Positions 43,761 to 55,611 of a stretch of DNA of 64,000 bases are shown here, piece after piece. The notes below the pieces were generated by a model. That model was given only the letters and a program-made list of their open reading frames with translations. It did no database searches and had not been told where the DNA came from. The position numbers and the translations under genes are program-made. Where the stretch lies: contig NC_090026.1 in assembly GCF_037176765.1 (NCBI RefSeq), forward strand, positions 131,065,752-131,129,751. Direction: 5' to 3'. Numbering within the stretch: the stretch's first letter is position 1; every line of letters starts with the position of its first letter. Source of the DNA: Anolis sagrei. Its lineage: Eukaryota; Chordata; Lepidosauria; Squamata; Anolidae.

Positions 43761-44864
43761 AAATCTGCAAAGTGGTTGGGAAATATATTGCCACTTGTGA
43801 GTAGTAGAAGGTCTAAAGTTGTAGAAGATTTCATTAACCATCCCTTTCATATAGAAATAAAATAATCGCCATTTTTGCAGGACTTTTAAATATTCAGAGG
43901 GCTTTGGAAACAATCGCAACCCTTAAAACAAATCCTGTAAACTTTGTTTATTAAAAGTATTTGTTATAAGTAGCCTACCTTGTCTCTAAGGTATTAGCAC
44001 TCATATATCTGATGGTGAAATCATTTGAGAGAGTAGTTTGCCAGAGACCCATGGGAGCAAATAACCCAGGCAAGATTCAGCCCAGGGCCTTCCTGATTGA
44101 TGGTTTGCCCTCTTCACATCTCTGCTAATGTGCAACTATGTGGAGATACTGTGTCTGTGAACAGGACTCAGGTTGCGTTGTGAAGCCAGTGGAAAATACA
44201 CCTTGGCAGCACTCTTCACCTCCACTCTGAGTCACTGCAGATTTCACCATCACAGTTTCTTCCTGTGTATTTGTTCAAGCTCATTGTGCGTAAATGTGTG
44301 AGTCAGGGCTGGGGGCAACTGGGATTTCAGGCGTGTGGATGGCATTCAAAAAATGGTGCTGGTCAGGATGGCATGTCAAGCCCTGCTCAGATGCAAATAG
44401 ATGAGATTTCCGACAATCTGTTTATTATACTTGTCTGTATGCCTTGATGCATAATCAGATTAAATCTTAATATGGATTTTAATATCGTATTTATATGTAT
44501 TTGCAATGGTGTTTTTAATTGGTTTTTAAGTCACACTGGCCTTTTATTTGCAAGGAAAGACAAAACAGAAATTGAATATGCATGTGTAGGATCCAAACCT
44601 AACCAAAGTGGGTGGTGTCTGTGTCTGCTAGATTTATCTGATATCATAATTTGCTTATAAAATAACATGCAGATGTTTACCCTTGGAATCAACTTTGCAT
44701 CATACTGCCTTGAGGATAGAAAGTATGATACCATTCTGATATATCCTGCATCTGGTAAATACATGAAATTTACAAAAGAGATATATTAATCTAAATTCTG
44801 TGCAATTATTTGTATGCAGAACATGATATTATGAAGTTGGAGAACCTCAAACTGTTAAAATATG
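43761..44864. other. Unrecognised stretch of 1.1 kb
   Basis: No repeat family or exon recognised. Small frames (60-90 codons) have no recognisable domain. Possibly old single-copy intron sequence. Confidence 0.45.
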
Positions 44865-45335
44865 AATGTTGCTAGCCTAGAACTCTGGAACTCACTCCCT
44901 AAAGACATCAGACAGGCCCCAACTCTGGCAGTCTTTAGGAGGAACTTGAAGACGTGGTCGTTCCAGTGTGCCTTCCCGGAATAATGATCCCATAGCACTT
45001 TGTCCTCCAAAGCACTTTACATTTCTTTAGGTCTGCTCGTATGCCCTTCCACAAGCACCACTATCAACTTTTCGTCCATGTCCCAGCATCACTTCCAATT
45101 TTAATTTTACATTTGGCCTTCCCACTGTTTTTAATTGTGTGCTGTCTTATTGATAATGTTGTATATCTTATTGTCTATGTTTTTTTTTTAATTTTTATTA
45201 CTTGTATTGTTGTTTTACTTCTTGTATTGTTGTATTTGGGCCTCATGTAAACCGCACCAAGTACCTTCGGGAGATGGTAGCGGGGTACAAATAAAGTGTT
45301 GTTGTTATGGTTATTATTATTATTATTATTATTTC
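44865..45335 (+). mobile_element. L2-like LINE 3' end
   Basis: Translates to LELTP-like text and KDIRQAPTLAVFRRNLKTWS; tail TAAACCGCACCAAGTACC, GGTAGCGGGGTACAAATAAA and ATT repeats at 45312-45332. Confidence 0.8.
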
Positions 45336-46351
45336 TTTAGCTCTTGTGTGCCTGTTACATCTCATTCCCTTGCAGAACATTAGCTTGTACCATGACAACA
45401 CAGTTAGGCTACTAGTAAGGACTAATTCTAGGAAACATTAACTAATGATAGGTTGTTTGTTTTCAAATACAGGGAGTACTTTGTCAATATAGCACTCTTC
45501 TATTGCACGCCTGTAATTATCACATTTTAATCAGTGAGTTGATGCTCATTTAATAGAATCTTTACTCATGTATTTGTCAACTTGGCCTTTGCATAATTAA
45601 CATATTTTTCTCCCTTATTATTACAATAAGTTTTAGAATCATTTTTAAGATTTAAAGCTTGAAATGTTGCGGACGTTTGGCAGCATAGAGTAGAATCATA
45701 TGTTTATCTAACATATGACGTACCTCTAAATGACTTGTTGCTGTATAAATCCAAAAGTGAGATGTTTATAAGATGAAACTCATCTTATAAACACACATAA
45801 AATAGACATGAAGCCAGGATCTCCTCTGTCATTTGGAAGTTGAAAAGAAAAGATTCATTGGACATACTGTGGAACCACAAAAGGTGTGGAGGGGCATTGT
45901 GCAGGATGAATGGACGTTGTGTCAAATCTATAATGTGGTTGAATTCTTTAGATGGAAGTAGTCTTGGCTAGCATTCGACATGTGTTGCAAACGATGAATG
46001 AGCAGGGTAATTCTAGAAAAGACTGCAACAATCCAACAGTTGCAGTGGCTTTTGTAGTCATAAGACTTTTGAGGCTGGGAGTTTGCTGCTGGCCTTTGTC
46101 TGTGGTTGTTGAGGTCACATATTATGGGATGGTAATGTAGGGAGAACAATGAAAAATGTATTCTGGAAATAAACTTGAGTTGGAGAGACAAATGAAAGGC
46201 AGGCAAATACACAAATGTATTTATTTGGAGTTCACAAAGAGGGTTCATTTTGTTTCTGGCACCATGTTCAATGTCACAGTCTCCTCCGTTGTCTCATGAA
46301 GATCTATAGGAAATTGGATAATCTGTTTCTCCTGTGTGCTCTCAGATATCT
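45336..46351. other. Unrecognised stretch of 1.0 kb
   Basis: No gene or named repeat recognised. Confidence 0.45.
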
Positions 46352-46625
46352 TGTTGTTGTTCATTCGCTCAGTCGTTTCCGACTCTTCGTGACCTTATGC
46401 CAGAGCTCCCTGTTGGCTGTCACCACCCCCAGCTCCTTCAAGGTCAATCCAGTCGCTTCAAGGATGCCATCCATCCACCTTGCCCTTGTTCGGCCCCTCT
46501 TCCTTTTTCCTTCCATTTTCCCTAGCATCATTGTCTTCTCTAAGCTTTCCTTTCTTCTCCTGATGTGGCCAAAGGACTTCATCTACTATCCTTCCCTCCA
46601 AAGAGCAGTTGGGCAGATATCTAGA
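46352..46625 (-). mobile_element. BovB LINE 3' end
   Basis: Minus strand: KVTKSRKRLSE preceded by GVVTANRELWH and KRGRTRARWMDGILEATGLT, the same C-terminus as 34715-35080. GAGTCGGAAACGACTGAG lies in the 3' tail. Truncated about 270 bp from the 3' end. Confidence 0.9.
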
Positions 46626-46860
46626 CCCCGAAAATTTGGTATGAATACCAAGAGGATCCTGGGCATGTCCCATTTCCTCCCTGCATTGGTTGTTCCCTGC
46701 ATTATCTGTTTTAACTGAGTGAGGTAGGCACAGGAAAAGAGGATCCTTTGGCTTGGAAGATGTAGTTCTGATGTCAAACACTAAATATTTTCTTGGGATG
46801 TGATGTGGTTATAGTAGGGAACAATAACAGTGCCGGCATTTAATATGTATTGTCACTTAT
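46626..46860. other. Unrecognised stretch
   Basis: No feature recognised. Confidence 0.4.
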
Positions 46861-48345
46861 TTCACTTAGGTGATCCCTCGTAGCCCGAGAATGATGGTTC
46901 TCCAAGTGTAGTGTCTTGGTAGTAGAGACGTAGGTGGCTGTGGAGCCCTATTCTCGATCCGCATGTTCTCTCACAGCGAGGACATTGGTTTCCAGGTGGA
47001 AGGTTGTCATGGTCAGGGTTGGCTTGACGCGCCTTCCTCTTGGCACGTTTTTCCCTTTTGCCCTCCATTCGTGCCTCTTTGAATTCTGCAGCACAACTGG
47101 TCACGCTGACCACCATTTAGAGTGCTCAAGGGCCAGGGCTTCCTAATTCTTGGTCTCTGCCAATTTTTAAGGTTGGCTTTAAGCCCATTTTTCAATCTCT
47201 ATTCCTGTCCACCAACATTACCGTACTTTTCCTGTTCTTGCGTTCGGAGTAGAGTAACTTTTGGGAGACGGTGATCTGGCATTTGAACAACGTGAGCAGT
47301 CCAGTGGAGTTCATGGCATAGGAGCATTGCTTCAGTGCTGGTGGTCTTTGCTTCTTCCAGTACACTGACATTTCCTTGCCTGTCTTCCAAAGAGATTTGC
47401 AGGATTTTTCAGAGGCAACGCTGATGGAATTGTTCCAGGAGTTGAGTGTGATGTCTGTAAGACAGTCCATGTCTCGCAGGCGTATAGCAAGGTTGGGAGG
47501 ACAATAGCTTTATAAGCAAGCATCTTGGTATCCCTATGGATGTCTCAGTCCTCAAAGACTCTCTGCTTCATTCAGAAGAATGCTGCACTCGCAGAGCTGA
47601 GGCCGTGTTGTATTTCAGTGTCAATGTTGTCTTTTGTGGAGAGGTGGCTGCCAAGGTAGCGGAAATGGTCAACATTTTTTAATGTTACACCATTAAGCTG
47701 TATTTCTGGCATTGAAGAGGGATTGGCTGGTGCTTGCTGGAAGAGCACTTTGGTTTTCTCGGTATTTAGTGAGAGGTTGAGCTTCTCATATGCTTCTGCA
47801 AATGCGTTTAGAGTGTCTTGTAGGTGTTCTTCTGAATGCGCACAGACTATGTTATCATCATATTGGAGTTCTATAGCAGTTGTTGTTGTGACCTTGGTTT
47901 TGGTTTTCAGTCTGCTTGCCATCTATCCAATAGATGACTTCCACTCCGGTGGGAAGCTTCCCATCAAAAAGGTGAAGTGTCAGAGCGATGAAGATGGAGA
48001 ATAAAGTTGGGGCAATAACACATCCCTGTTTGACACCTGATTCCACCTTAAATGGGTCACTTTGGGAGCCATTGTTGTCCAAAACTGTTGCCATCATGTC
48101 ATCATGGAGGAATCGCAGGATGTTCACAGATTTGTCAGGGCATCCTATTTTTTGGAGGATGGTGCAGAAAGCACTGCAATTCACTGTGTCGAATGCCTTG
48201 GCAAGGTCAATTAATGTCATGTACAGAGGTTGGTTTTATTTCCAGCCTTTTTTTGGAGCTGTCGTGCAGTGAAGATCATGTCCACTGTTCCTCTGGAGGG
48301 GCGAAAGCCGTTCTGGCATTTTGGGAGGGTGTCTTCTGAGACAGG
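46861..48345 (-). mobile_element. LINE with C-terminal C2H2-like finger, longest copy
   Basis: Minus strand, from reverse transcriptase start to finger: DLAKAFDTVNCSAFCTILQK, GVKQGCVIAPTLFSIFIAL, IELQYDDNIVCAHSEEHLQD (the YADD box has lost a residue), TLKNVDHFRYLGSHLS, LPTLLYACETWTVLQT, a basic linker KGKREKRAKRKARQANP and NQCPRCERTCGSRIGLHSHL. Frames change several times, so it is dead. The family is RTE-like but not BovB; clade unresolved. Confidence 0.85.
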
Positions 48346-48892
48346 TAGAAGGCGTATTACGTATTGTTTGTATTGTGAAACCCGACGCAGTATCCATGTG
48401 TCACATTGTAGTTCAAACAGCTCACATTTACTCTTTATTTAACTCTTCTTTCTATCTAATATCACATTCCTAGACGATCTTGAATATTAGTTACTTCCCT
48501 TCTGAGGTATCTATGTACATTCCTCCCGGAACAATTAATTCATACTCTGTTGCCAAAGTCTTGTTCTGGCCATGGCCTTCAGATAAGAGGTGTGTTTGTG
48601 TCCGGGTGCTTTGTGTGCTATTAGGAAAGATCTCTCCTCTACAGAATGTCAGAGTTTACCATTGTGGTAATAGAGTTGAGGCCAACAACCCCAAAATAAA
48701 ATCCTAGCCTCAAAAGTTTGGCCTTGGGAAATGGAGCAGAGGATTCCCCCAAACTATGCGGAGAAGAAGAGTATCAGACTGGAGGCCAGGACTGCAATTC
48801 TGTGCATGGAAAAAGCCCCACCTTTCTAGGTGAACTTGTTGCTCTGAAGGAGAGGCCCGTGATGCAAGCCAATACAAACCTTGGCCTAGTTA
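48346..48892. other. Unrecognised stretch
   Basis: No gene or repeat family recognised in about 550 bases. Confidence 0.4.
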
Positions 48893-49090
48893 CCACATTG
48901 TTGTGTGCCTTCACATTGTTTCTGACTTATGGCAACACTATCATGAGGCGTGCTTGGCAACATTCATTCAGAGGGGTTTGTTTTTGCCCTCCTTTGAGAC
49001 AGGGACACGGTGACTTCCCACGGTCTCCTGGGGGTTTCCATATCTGAACTTGGATTTGGATCCTAGTTTCCAGAGTGATTGCTTTTCATT
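48893..49090 (-). mobile_element. MIR-like CORE-SINE
   Basis: TTGTTGTGTGCCTTCACATT, TGACTTATGGCAACACTATC, and later GATCCTAGTTTCCAGAGTG correspond to the reverse complement of a tRNA-headed CORE-SINE common in squamates. Confidence 0.6.
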
Positions 49091-49565
49091 TAACTTAGAG
49101 CCTTGGCTACCTGCACTGATCTTGTTCGTGTTGTGTTACCTATGAAAGGTATCTCAGTTATCGTAGTTCTGTTCCGAGCTTTGACCCTTGTTTGTTCAGG
49201 CATTTTTCTGCATAGTATGTCATGCTGTACAAACGGTTAGCCAACATTACTAGTTAAGCTTGAGAAGCTCAGAATAAATGTGCGCTTTCCATTGACAGTT
49301 CAGTGAAACAAATGTAAATAGAAAATAGAATTGTCGGTAAAATGTGAAGCCCGCATCTGCTGTGCTATCTTCAAGTTCTGTTTGGTTGAGCTACAGCTCT
49401 GGAAAATATGTTCGCTGTCTTTGCCGTGGCTGCTCTCTTTGATGGGTTCCTTGTGGTTCTGTTTTCTTACATTTTTGTCCTTTTATCAACAATACAGTGG
49501 AGATCTAATAAAGAGGCCCTCTTGTGAATTGCTCAAGATGGTGGTTTTTGGCTTTCTATATAGAC
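49091..49565. other. Unrecognised stretch
   Basis: No feature recognised. Confidence 0.4.
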
Positions 49566-49845
49566 CAAACATGGGCAAACTTTCTAACTTGGGACCGCAT
49601 GGCGGGCCGTAATGGGTTGGATAGGCCAGGAGGAAGGGGGTTCTCCCCAAGTCCTTTTCCTCCCCTTCCTCTTCTCTTTCGGAAGCAGAAAGTGAAGGAA
49701 AGACAGGAAACATTTGGATTCCAAAAGGGTTACCCTTGGTCAGGATGAGATGGTGGACGGGAGAGAAGAAGTGTTTTCTGATGGTCTTTGGTGAGCCCCC
49801 CCCCCTCGGTTCCTGACCCCCAGGTTGAGAAATGCTGGTCTGGAT
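49566..49845. mobile_element. Remnants of two hAT-type elements
   Basis: AAACATGGGCAAACTTTCTA with CCGCATGGCGGGCC resembles the element at 51748 in reverse; TTTTCTGATGGTCTTTGG with CCCCCAGGTTGAGAAATGCTG at 49772-49842 is a SPIN-like right end. Confidence 0.65.
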
Positions 49846-49877
49846 AGAGAGTGTGGATTCCCCAATTTTGCAATTAC

Positions 49878-50345
49878 ATGTTGTTTTATTTATTTATTTA
49901 TTTATTTCACAGTTTTCTATACCGAGCTTCTCATTGAGGGACTCAGCCCGGTTTCCAGCCATAAAAAACATATACACTCATTAAAATATCATATATCACA
50001 ATTACAAAAACAACTTTAAAAACACTATATATAAAACTACAGTGGTCAGTCGTCGTATTAAGATGGGTCTACATCAACTTCCATCCAGGGTCCTATGGTG
50101 TTGTCTCATTCACAGCCACATCTTCACCCGTTTCCTAAATGTTAGGATGGATGGGGCGGTTCTGGCCTCCAGAGGGAGAGAGTTCCAGAGTCGCGGGGCC
50201 ACCACCGAGAAGGCCCTGTCCCTCGTCCCCACCAGGCGCGCTTGCGAGGCCGGTGGGACCGAGAGCAGGGCCTCTCCAGATGATCTTAATAATCTTGATG
50301 GTTCGTAGGGGAGAAAACGTTCGGAGAGGTAAACAGGGCCGGAGT
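49878..50345 (-). mobile_element. L2-like LINE 3' end
   Basis: Reversed tail TTTATTTATTTATTTATTT and CCGAGCTTCTCATTGAGGG, then minus-strand coding text with GACGAGGGACAGGGCCTTC, CTCGGTGGTGGCCCC and GAACTCTCTCCCTCTGGAG. Confidence 0.75.
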
Positions 50346-51467
50346 CGTTTTAGAGGGTTTTAATATGTGTTAATACAGAAAGCAATACACAGGCCTTCCA
50401 CCAATAAGTATAATTACAGTTACAGCTAGTTGTAATCATTCTGGTTTCTCTTGGAGGGATGAGGATATCCGATATCTTCTGATCAATATGCTACCTCCAG
50501 AATCAGAAGCAATGCATGTGTGTCTGAATATTGATTACTGAAGAGTAGCAGTAGCAGAGAACTATTGTCTTCGGAAACTCTATGGGAAAAGGCATGTTTG
50601 ATTAGAAGAGCCTTTGTTGTGCTCTTTTGTGCCTCTATTTTATGTTCATTTTGCCTCAAAACAAAGCAGTGCCTGTGCCATGTTATGTAAATGTATAAAC
50701 ATGGTTCAGGAAATAGATTCATGCTCTTCCAGCTGACCCTTGCAGATACTCTGCTATGTTTATATCAAGGAGGCCTTCATGCGAAGGAGCCGCATGAATA
50801 GGAGCATTCCTGCTTCAAGCTGTTTCCATGCATAGGGAGATTAGGGACCAGGGGTTGAGGTCCTTCTTCTATCTCACCTTTCGATCGAACCTACTTCCCA
50901 TCACTTCCTAATTTCATTTCAAGAGGGATTGCAGAGGGTACCTGGGGGTATTATGGAGTCTTGAGGTGCTTGTATAGGTGAGGTGGTGGGTATTTGGGTG
51001 CTTTCACACATTTGAAAGACGTTCTGTGTGGTTTGGGGACAAAATTTCCTGAAAATCAGACTATTTTTTAAATTGTTGGTGCTTTTAAGCTTCAGCATCT
51101 AGAAAAGCATAACTGATGAGAGCTGTTATTGCAGGGTCAGCTTGGTGGTGAATGGGAGTCCTGACTGACAGGCGTCACAGAAAGAGAGTTCTCCCTGCTG
51201 ACTAGCATTTCTTCCACTTCCATTCACATATATAGTGCATCTGGACTGAAAGGCAGGAAGAACTGGATTTCCATTTGGAAGCCTCGAAAGCATCCTTTGC
51301 GAAGGCTATATAGTATATTCAAAAGATGTGGTTTGGAAGCTCAAGTGAATGTTTATTAGTAGTCTTGGTATCGGTGCTGTTCATACACTAGTAGGACGGA
51401 TGAAACCATTCAAATTGTCATGAGAATGTTAGCCTGGCAGTGTATACATTTGTCTTAATACTTAGAC
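50346..51467. other. Unrecognised stretch of 1.1 kb
   Basis: No gene or clear repeat recognised. This and 43761-44864 are the longest repeat-poor stretches downstream of the second promoter. Confidence 0.45.
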
Positions 51468-51670
51468 ACGTATCACATTATACAGCTATATTTCACTTGA
51501 ACTACCATACCAAGATTCTGTGGGATTCTGGGCTTTGTAGTTCCTTGAGGCGCAAGAGCTCTCTGGCTGGGAATTCTAAATGACCTTTTCCAAACTGAAA
51601 ATCCCAGGATCCTATGGTTTGTTGCCATGGCAATTAAGGTGAAATATGGTGCTTTAACAGTATAGTGGAA
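51468..51670. mobile_element. Old palindromic MITE
   Basis: CACATTATACAGCTATATTT, then GGGATTCTGGGCTTTGTAG, and on the other side GAAAATCCCAGGATCC and CTTTAACAGTATAGTGG. Diverged inverted arms; family unresolved. Confidence 0.55.
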
Positions 51671-51747
51671 TAAGTAGTTTGTAATAGATAGGGAACTATT
51701 TCTGTTCATTGTGGAACTGTGCTGTCCTTTGGATCAACCGTTTACAG

Positions 51748-52077
51748 CAGGCATGGGCAAAGCCAAGTCCAGGGGCCGTATGCGGCCCCTTGGGCTCTTT
51801 TCTCAGACCCTCCTCTCTCTCACCATCCTATTCTTCCTTCCTTCTCTCTTTCCTTCCTCCTTCACCCCTCTCTCTTTCTCCTTCCTTCCATCCTTCCCTT
51901 CCTCCCTTTCATGTTTCCTTCTCTTTTTGCTTCCTCCTTCCCTTTCTCCCTTTCGTCCTTCCTTCCTTCTCTCTTTCCTTCCTCCTTTCCTTCCTTTCTT
52001 CCATCACCGGGCCGCCAGTCCTCTTAGCAGGGAGAGCTAGCATGAGGCCCCCAAGTTAGAAAGTTTGCCCAGGCCTG
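51748..52077. mobile_element. hAT-type element with CT-rich core
   Basis: Ends CAGGCATGGGCAAA and TTTGCCCAGGCCTG; flanks GTTTACAG and GTTTAAAG are an 8-bp target duplication with one mismatch. The subterminal GGGGCCGTATGCGGCCCC is a palindrome. The core 51815-51998 is a C/T-rich microsatellite. Confidence 0.85.
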
Positions 52078-52541
52078 GTTTAAAGTGTATATGTCCTAAG
52101 CCTTTTTTTCCCTTTTCCCCCTTCATCCTTTCCATTTATTCTGTACTTCATTTTCACTGCTGCTGTCCTATTACGAAGATATCTGATTTTTTTCACCTAC
52201 TTGTATGTTTATTGTTGACATTTAGAACCGAGCATGTAATTTGTGGCATCGGTTGCATCAGCAGCCATAACAGAGATAAGGTGAATTCCCTAGTTCACTT
52301 CAGGAAAGTTTCTGACTTGATAAACAAGGGGAAGCTCAACTGGTTCAGATGCGGAGTGCTTGACCATTTGCCTTTGTCCATTGCATTTACTGTTATGACA
52401 AAACCGGATTTCTGTTTACATTCCTCTTGGTGATTTCTATCTGCTCTTCTTACCAGTCTTGCAGAACTGAAAGTTATGATTTCATTGTTTTGTACAGTGG
52501 GAGCCTCATATTGAATCTCACTTGGTTAATGATAAAATATT
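52078..52541. other. Unrecognised stretch
   Basis: No feature recognised. A plus frame 52065-52433 (122 codons) has no domain I can name. Confidence 0.4.
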
Positions 52542-52549
52542 GTATGGCA

Positions 52550-52743
52550 TAGGCATGGGCAAACTTGGGCCCTCCAGGTGTTTTGGACTTCAACTCCCAC
52601 CATTCCTAACAGCCTCAGGCCCCTTCCTTTCCCCCCTCAGCCGCTTAAGCGGCTGAGGGGGGAAAGGAAAGGGCCTGAGGCTGTTAGGAATGGTGGGAGT
52701 TGAAGTCCAAAACACTTGGAGGGCCCAAGTTTGCTCATGCTTG
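52550..52743. mobile_element. 194-bp near-perfect palindromic hAT MITE
   Basis: TAGGCATGGGCAAACTTGGG at the left mirrors the right end, and the centre is CAGCCGCTTAAGCGGCTG near 52647. Almost the whole element is one inverted repeat with arms of about 96 bp. The target duplication is GTATGGCA (52542-52549) and GTATAGCA (52744-52751). Confidence 0.93.
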
Positions 52744-52870
52744 GTATAGCAGCTCCGAATCAGCCAACTTATAAAGGCAGTAGGCTGGTTGATATAAGGT
52801 AGACCATTCTATTCCAATACATCGCAGTTTTATATCTGACCTGAATAAAATTTTAGAATGACGTACTGTA

Positions 52871-53654
52871 TCTATATAAATAAAAATGTAATGTTCGTTT
52901 GTGGGATTAACATAACTCAAAAACCACTGGACGAATTGGCACCAAATTTGGACACAAGACACCTATCAGGCCAATAAGTGACCATCACTCGTAAAAACAC
53001 TGAAAAACACAGCAGGAGAGATTTAAAAAGCAAAAAACCCAAAAAATACATTACAACGCATGTGCAAAACCACATATATACACAAACACACAGGAGGGAG
53101 AGGGACGATCTAATATCCCTGGGAAGGGAGTTCCATAGCCAGGAGGCCACCACTGAGAAGGCCCTGTTACTTGTCCCCACCAATCTATTGGTACCCATTG
53201 ATCTATTCACATTTACATGCTTTCAAATTGCTAGGTTGGCAGAAGCTGGGGCCGACAGCGGGAGCTCACACTGCTCCCTGGATCAAACCACCGACATTTC
53301 GGTCAGCAAATTCAGCAGCTCAACCATTTAACCCGCTGTGCCACCAAGGCTGCCAAACATAAAGCAACTTCTTTTATATCATGCACTCCAGAGACAAACA
53401 TTAAGTGGACTTTGGTAAAAATAACATTTGGTTTACTCACAACATCATGTGTTTTAAGGCACCATGGAGTTGCGATGCTAAGCCGCCTTGAGTCCCCCTC
53501 ATGGTAGAGAAAGACGGGATATAAATAAGGTAAATAAATAAGTATACACATATACACAAATATATACACACACACATCTACACATATATATACACACACT
53601 GAAAACACACATACACAGACTGGGCCACAGCAGTGCATGGCAGGGGATGGCTAG
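52871..53654 (+). mobile_element. Helitron carrying L2 and SINE fragments
   Basis: Starts TCTATATAAATAAAAATG after an A and ends GGATGGCTAG (CTAG at 53651-53654) before a T, as Helitrons do. GCCACAGCAGTGCATGGC, able to form a short stem, precedes the CTAG end. Inside are a minus L2 piece (53095-53175), a minus SINE head (53176-53345), an L2 tail (53470-53545) and CA-rich simple repeats. No Rep/helicase. Confidence 0.75.
53176..53345 (-). mobile_element. tRNA-derived SINE head, Sauria-like, inside Helitron
   Basis: On the minus strand it reads GGTGGCACAGCGGGTTAAAT, then GTCGGTGGTTTGATCC, then GCTTCTGCCAACCTAGCAA, the same order as the SINE at 59833-60149. It is cut at the GTACC motif. Confidence 0.75.
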
Positions 53655-53862
53655 TCACTCATAAAAACACTGAAAAACACAGCAGAAGAGACTTAAAAAG
53701 CCAAAAAACAAAAAAATACATTACAACGCATGCACAAAACCACATATATACACAAACAAACATATATATGCACATATACACAAATATATACACACACATA
53801 TATACACACATAACATATATACACAGACTGGACCACAGCAATGCGTGGCAGGGGACAGCTAG
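53655..53862 (+). mobile_element. Second Helitron 3' part in tandem
   Basis: Resumes at TCACTCATAAAAACACTG, the equivalent of 52985, and ends ACCACAGCAATGCGTGGC then AGGGGACAGCTAG (CTAG 53859-53862) before T. It lacks the 5' end and abuts the first copy without spacer. Confidence 0.75.
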
Positions 53863-54090
53863 TAGTGCAATATGACCCATAGCCACATTTCTCAGGCTGT
53901 CTGATGCAGGGGACCAGCAGTTGCAAGTCTTTAGTATTCCATGCCTATGGGTCACAACTATTTCTTTCTTTCCTGGAAATGCTCCAAAGTTAGGTCACTC
54001 AATGGCTTGTGGACCAGCACTGGCCCAGAAACCAGTATGTTGAATAGTGGTAGTCTGGGTATTATGGTGCCATTGCATATTTGCTTCCCA
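53863..54090. other. Unrecognised stretch
   Basis: No feature recognised. Confidence 0.4.
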
Positions 54091-54102
54091 TCACACTTGC
54101 AT

Positions 54103-54369
54103 AGGAGCCCCCAGTGGTGCAGTGGGTTAAACTCTTGTGCCGGCAGGACTGAAGACTGATGGGCCGGAGGTTCAAATCCGGGGAGAAGCGGGTTGAGCTC
54201 CCTCTGTCAGCTCCAGCTCCCCATGCGGGGGACATGAGAGAAGCGTTCCACAAGGATGGTAAAACATCAAAACATCTGGTGTGCCCTGGGCAATGTCCTT
54301 GCAGATAGCCAATTCTCTCACACCAGAAGTGACTTGCAGTTTCTCAAGTTGCCCCTGACATGAAAAAAG
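54103..54369 (+). mobile_element. tRNA-derived SINE, complete
   Basis: A-box-like TGGTGCAGTGG (54115-54125) and B-box GGTTCAAATCC (54169-54179) form a tRNA-type pol III promoter. The 3' end has CACCAGAAGTGACTTGCAG and a short A-run. A perfect 12-bp target duplication TCACACTTGCAT lies at 54091-54102 and 54370-54381. Confidence 0.92.
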
Positions 54370-54381
54370 TCACACTTGCAT

Positions 54382-55159
54382 GAATTGTTCACTTGGAGTA
54401 GAGCCTGGAAAAAGACAGATGTACTAAGAGCTGATCACAAGGATTTCCTGACAGTGTCCATAACAGGTCCTTTCCTTTGTACTGTTGCACTGTGTTTTTT
54501 TTATTTTGGAGTTTTATTTTTAGTAAGCAGTTATGTGCCTTATTATTTTAGAAAGCACTTTGTGTAATAGGAACATAGGAATCATACTTGTCCTGATGAA
54601 ATCATACTATTTAGACAGGCACAGAACTGTCCGTTCTGATAGGAGGAAGCTCTTTGCAATTTCAGGAGGGATTTCTTCATATGTGAGGTGTTTCCAGGAA
54701 TTACAGGATTACCTTCCATCCAAGTAATAACTCAGCAAGTCTAAACCTGCCTAAAACTAAAATCCAAAATCAGATGCATTCAAGTTTCTTTTCAATTGAA
54801 ATGAAAATGCTGAAGAGATGAAAGAAATGGTACTTCTCTACTGATGGGATCCAAATGGGGTAAGGAAGATAGTGTTGTAGTCTAGCCTTTGATTGTGCCT
54901 GCACCTGATCTCTCTGGGGATTCTGGGCCTGTTAGTCAGCCTGATGACACTAGGGATTCTGGGTCTGCAAGTCAGCAGGAAAGCCAGCAAGATATTTTAA
55001 GCCCTGAACATGAGCGGTCTCTGTCTGAAGGCCACATTCCAGGAAGGCAGTTTGCTAGGGAAGCAAGGTCAGAAACTGAACTAAGCTGAGAGGATGAAAA
55101 TGAAAGTCCAGCTGGGCAGACTAATGAGCAGTTAGATAGGAGATTTATATTCCGTCAAC
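54382..55159. other. Unrecognised stretch
   Basis: About 780 bases without recognised gene or repeat. A plus frame at 54889-55089 (Ser/Glu-rich, 66 codons) resembles low-complexity retroelement linker text but cannot be assigned. Confidence 0.4.
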
Positions 55160-55233
55160 ACAGAGCTTCTCATGAGAGTTTACAATGGTCAAGATGCCCT
55201 TTAGGGAAATGGTGGCAGGGTATAAACATAAAG

Positions 55234-55265
<32 letters not shown>

Positions 55266-55579
55266 ATTTGAAATACAACAAGATGAGTCCACAGCAGACA
55301 CTCTTCTGATTGTTGTATTGGATCGCACGTCGGACCCTTCCCAAGTGTCTAGGACAGTGTGATGTATCGGCGAATGATGCATGCAGATCCCAGTAAGATG
55401 GCCTTCTGCAGCTGGCAGATGGTAATTTTGTCAGCACCGATTGTGTTTAAGCGCAGGCCAAGGTCTTTAGGCACTGCACCCAGTGTGCCGATCCCCACTG
55501 GGACCACCTTTACTGGCTTGTGCCAGAGTCTTTGCAGTTAGATCTTTAAATCCTCATATCTTGTCAGCTTTTCCAGTTG

Positions 55580-55611
<32 letters not shown>

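Noticed and set aside
48346-48892. Possible second LTR
   Set aside because: No matching TG/CA ends, target duplication or paired TATA and AATAAA signals could be found.
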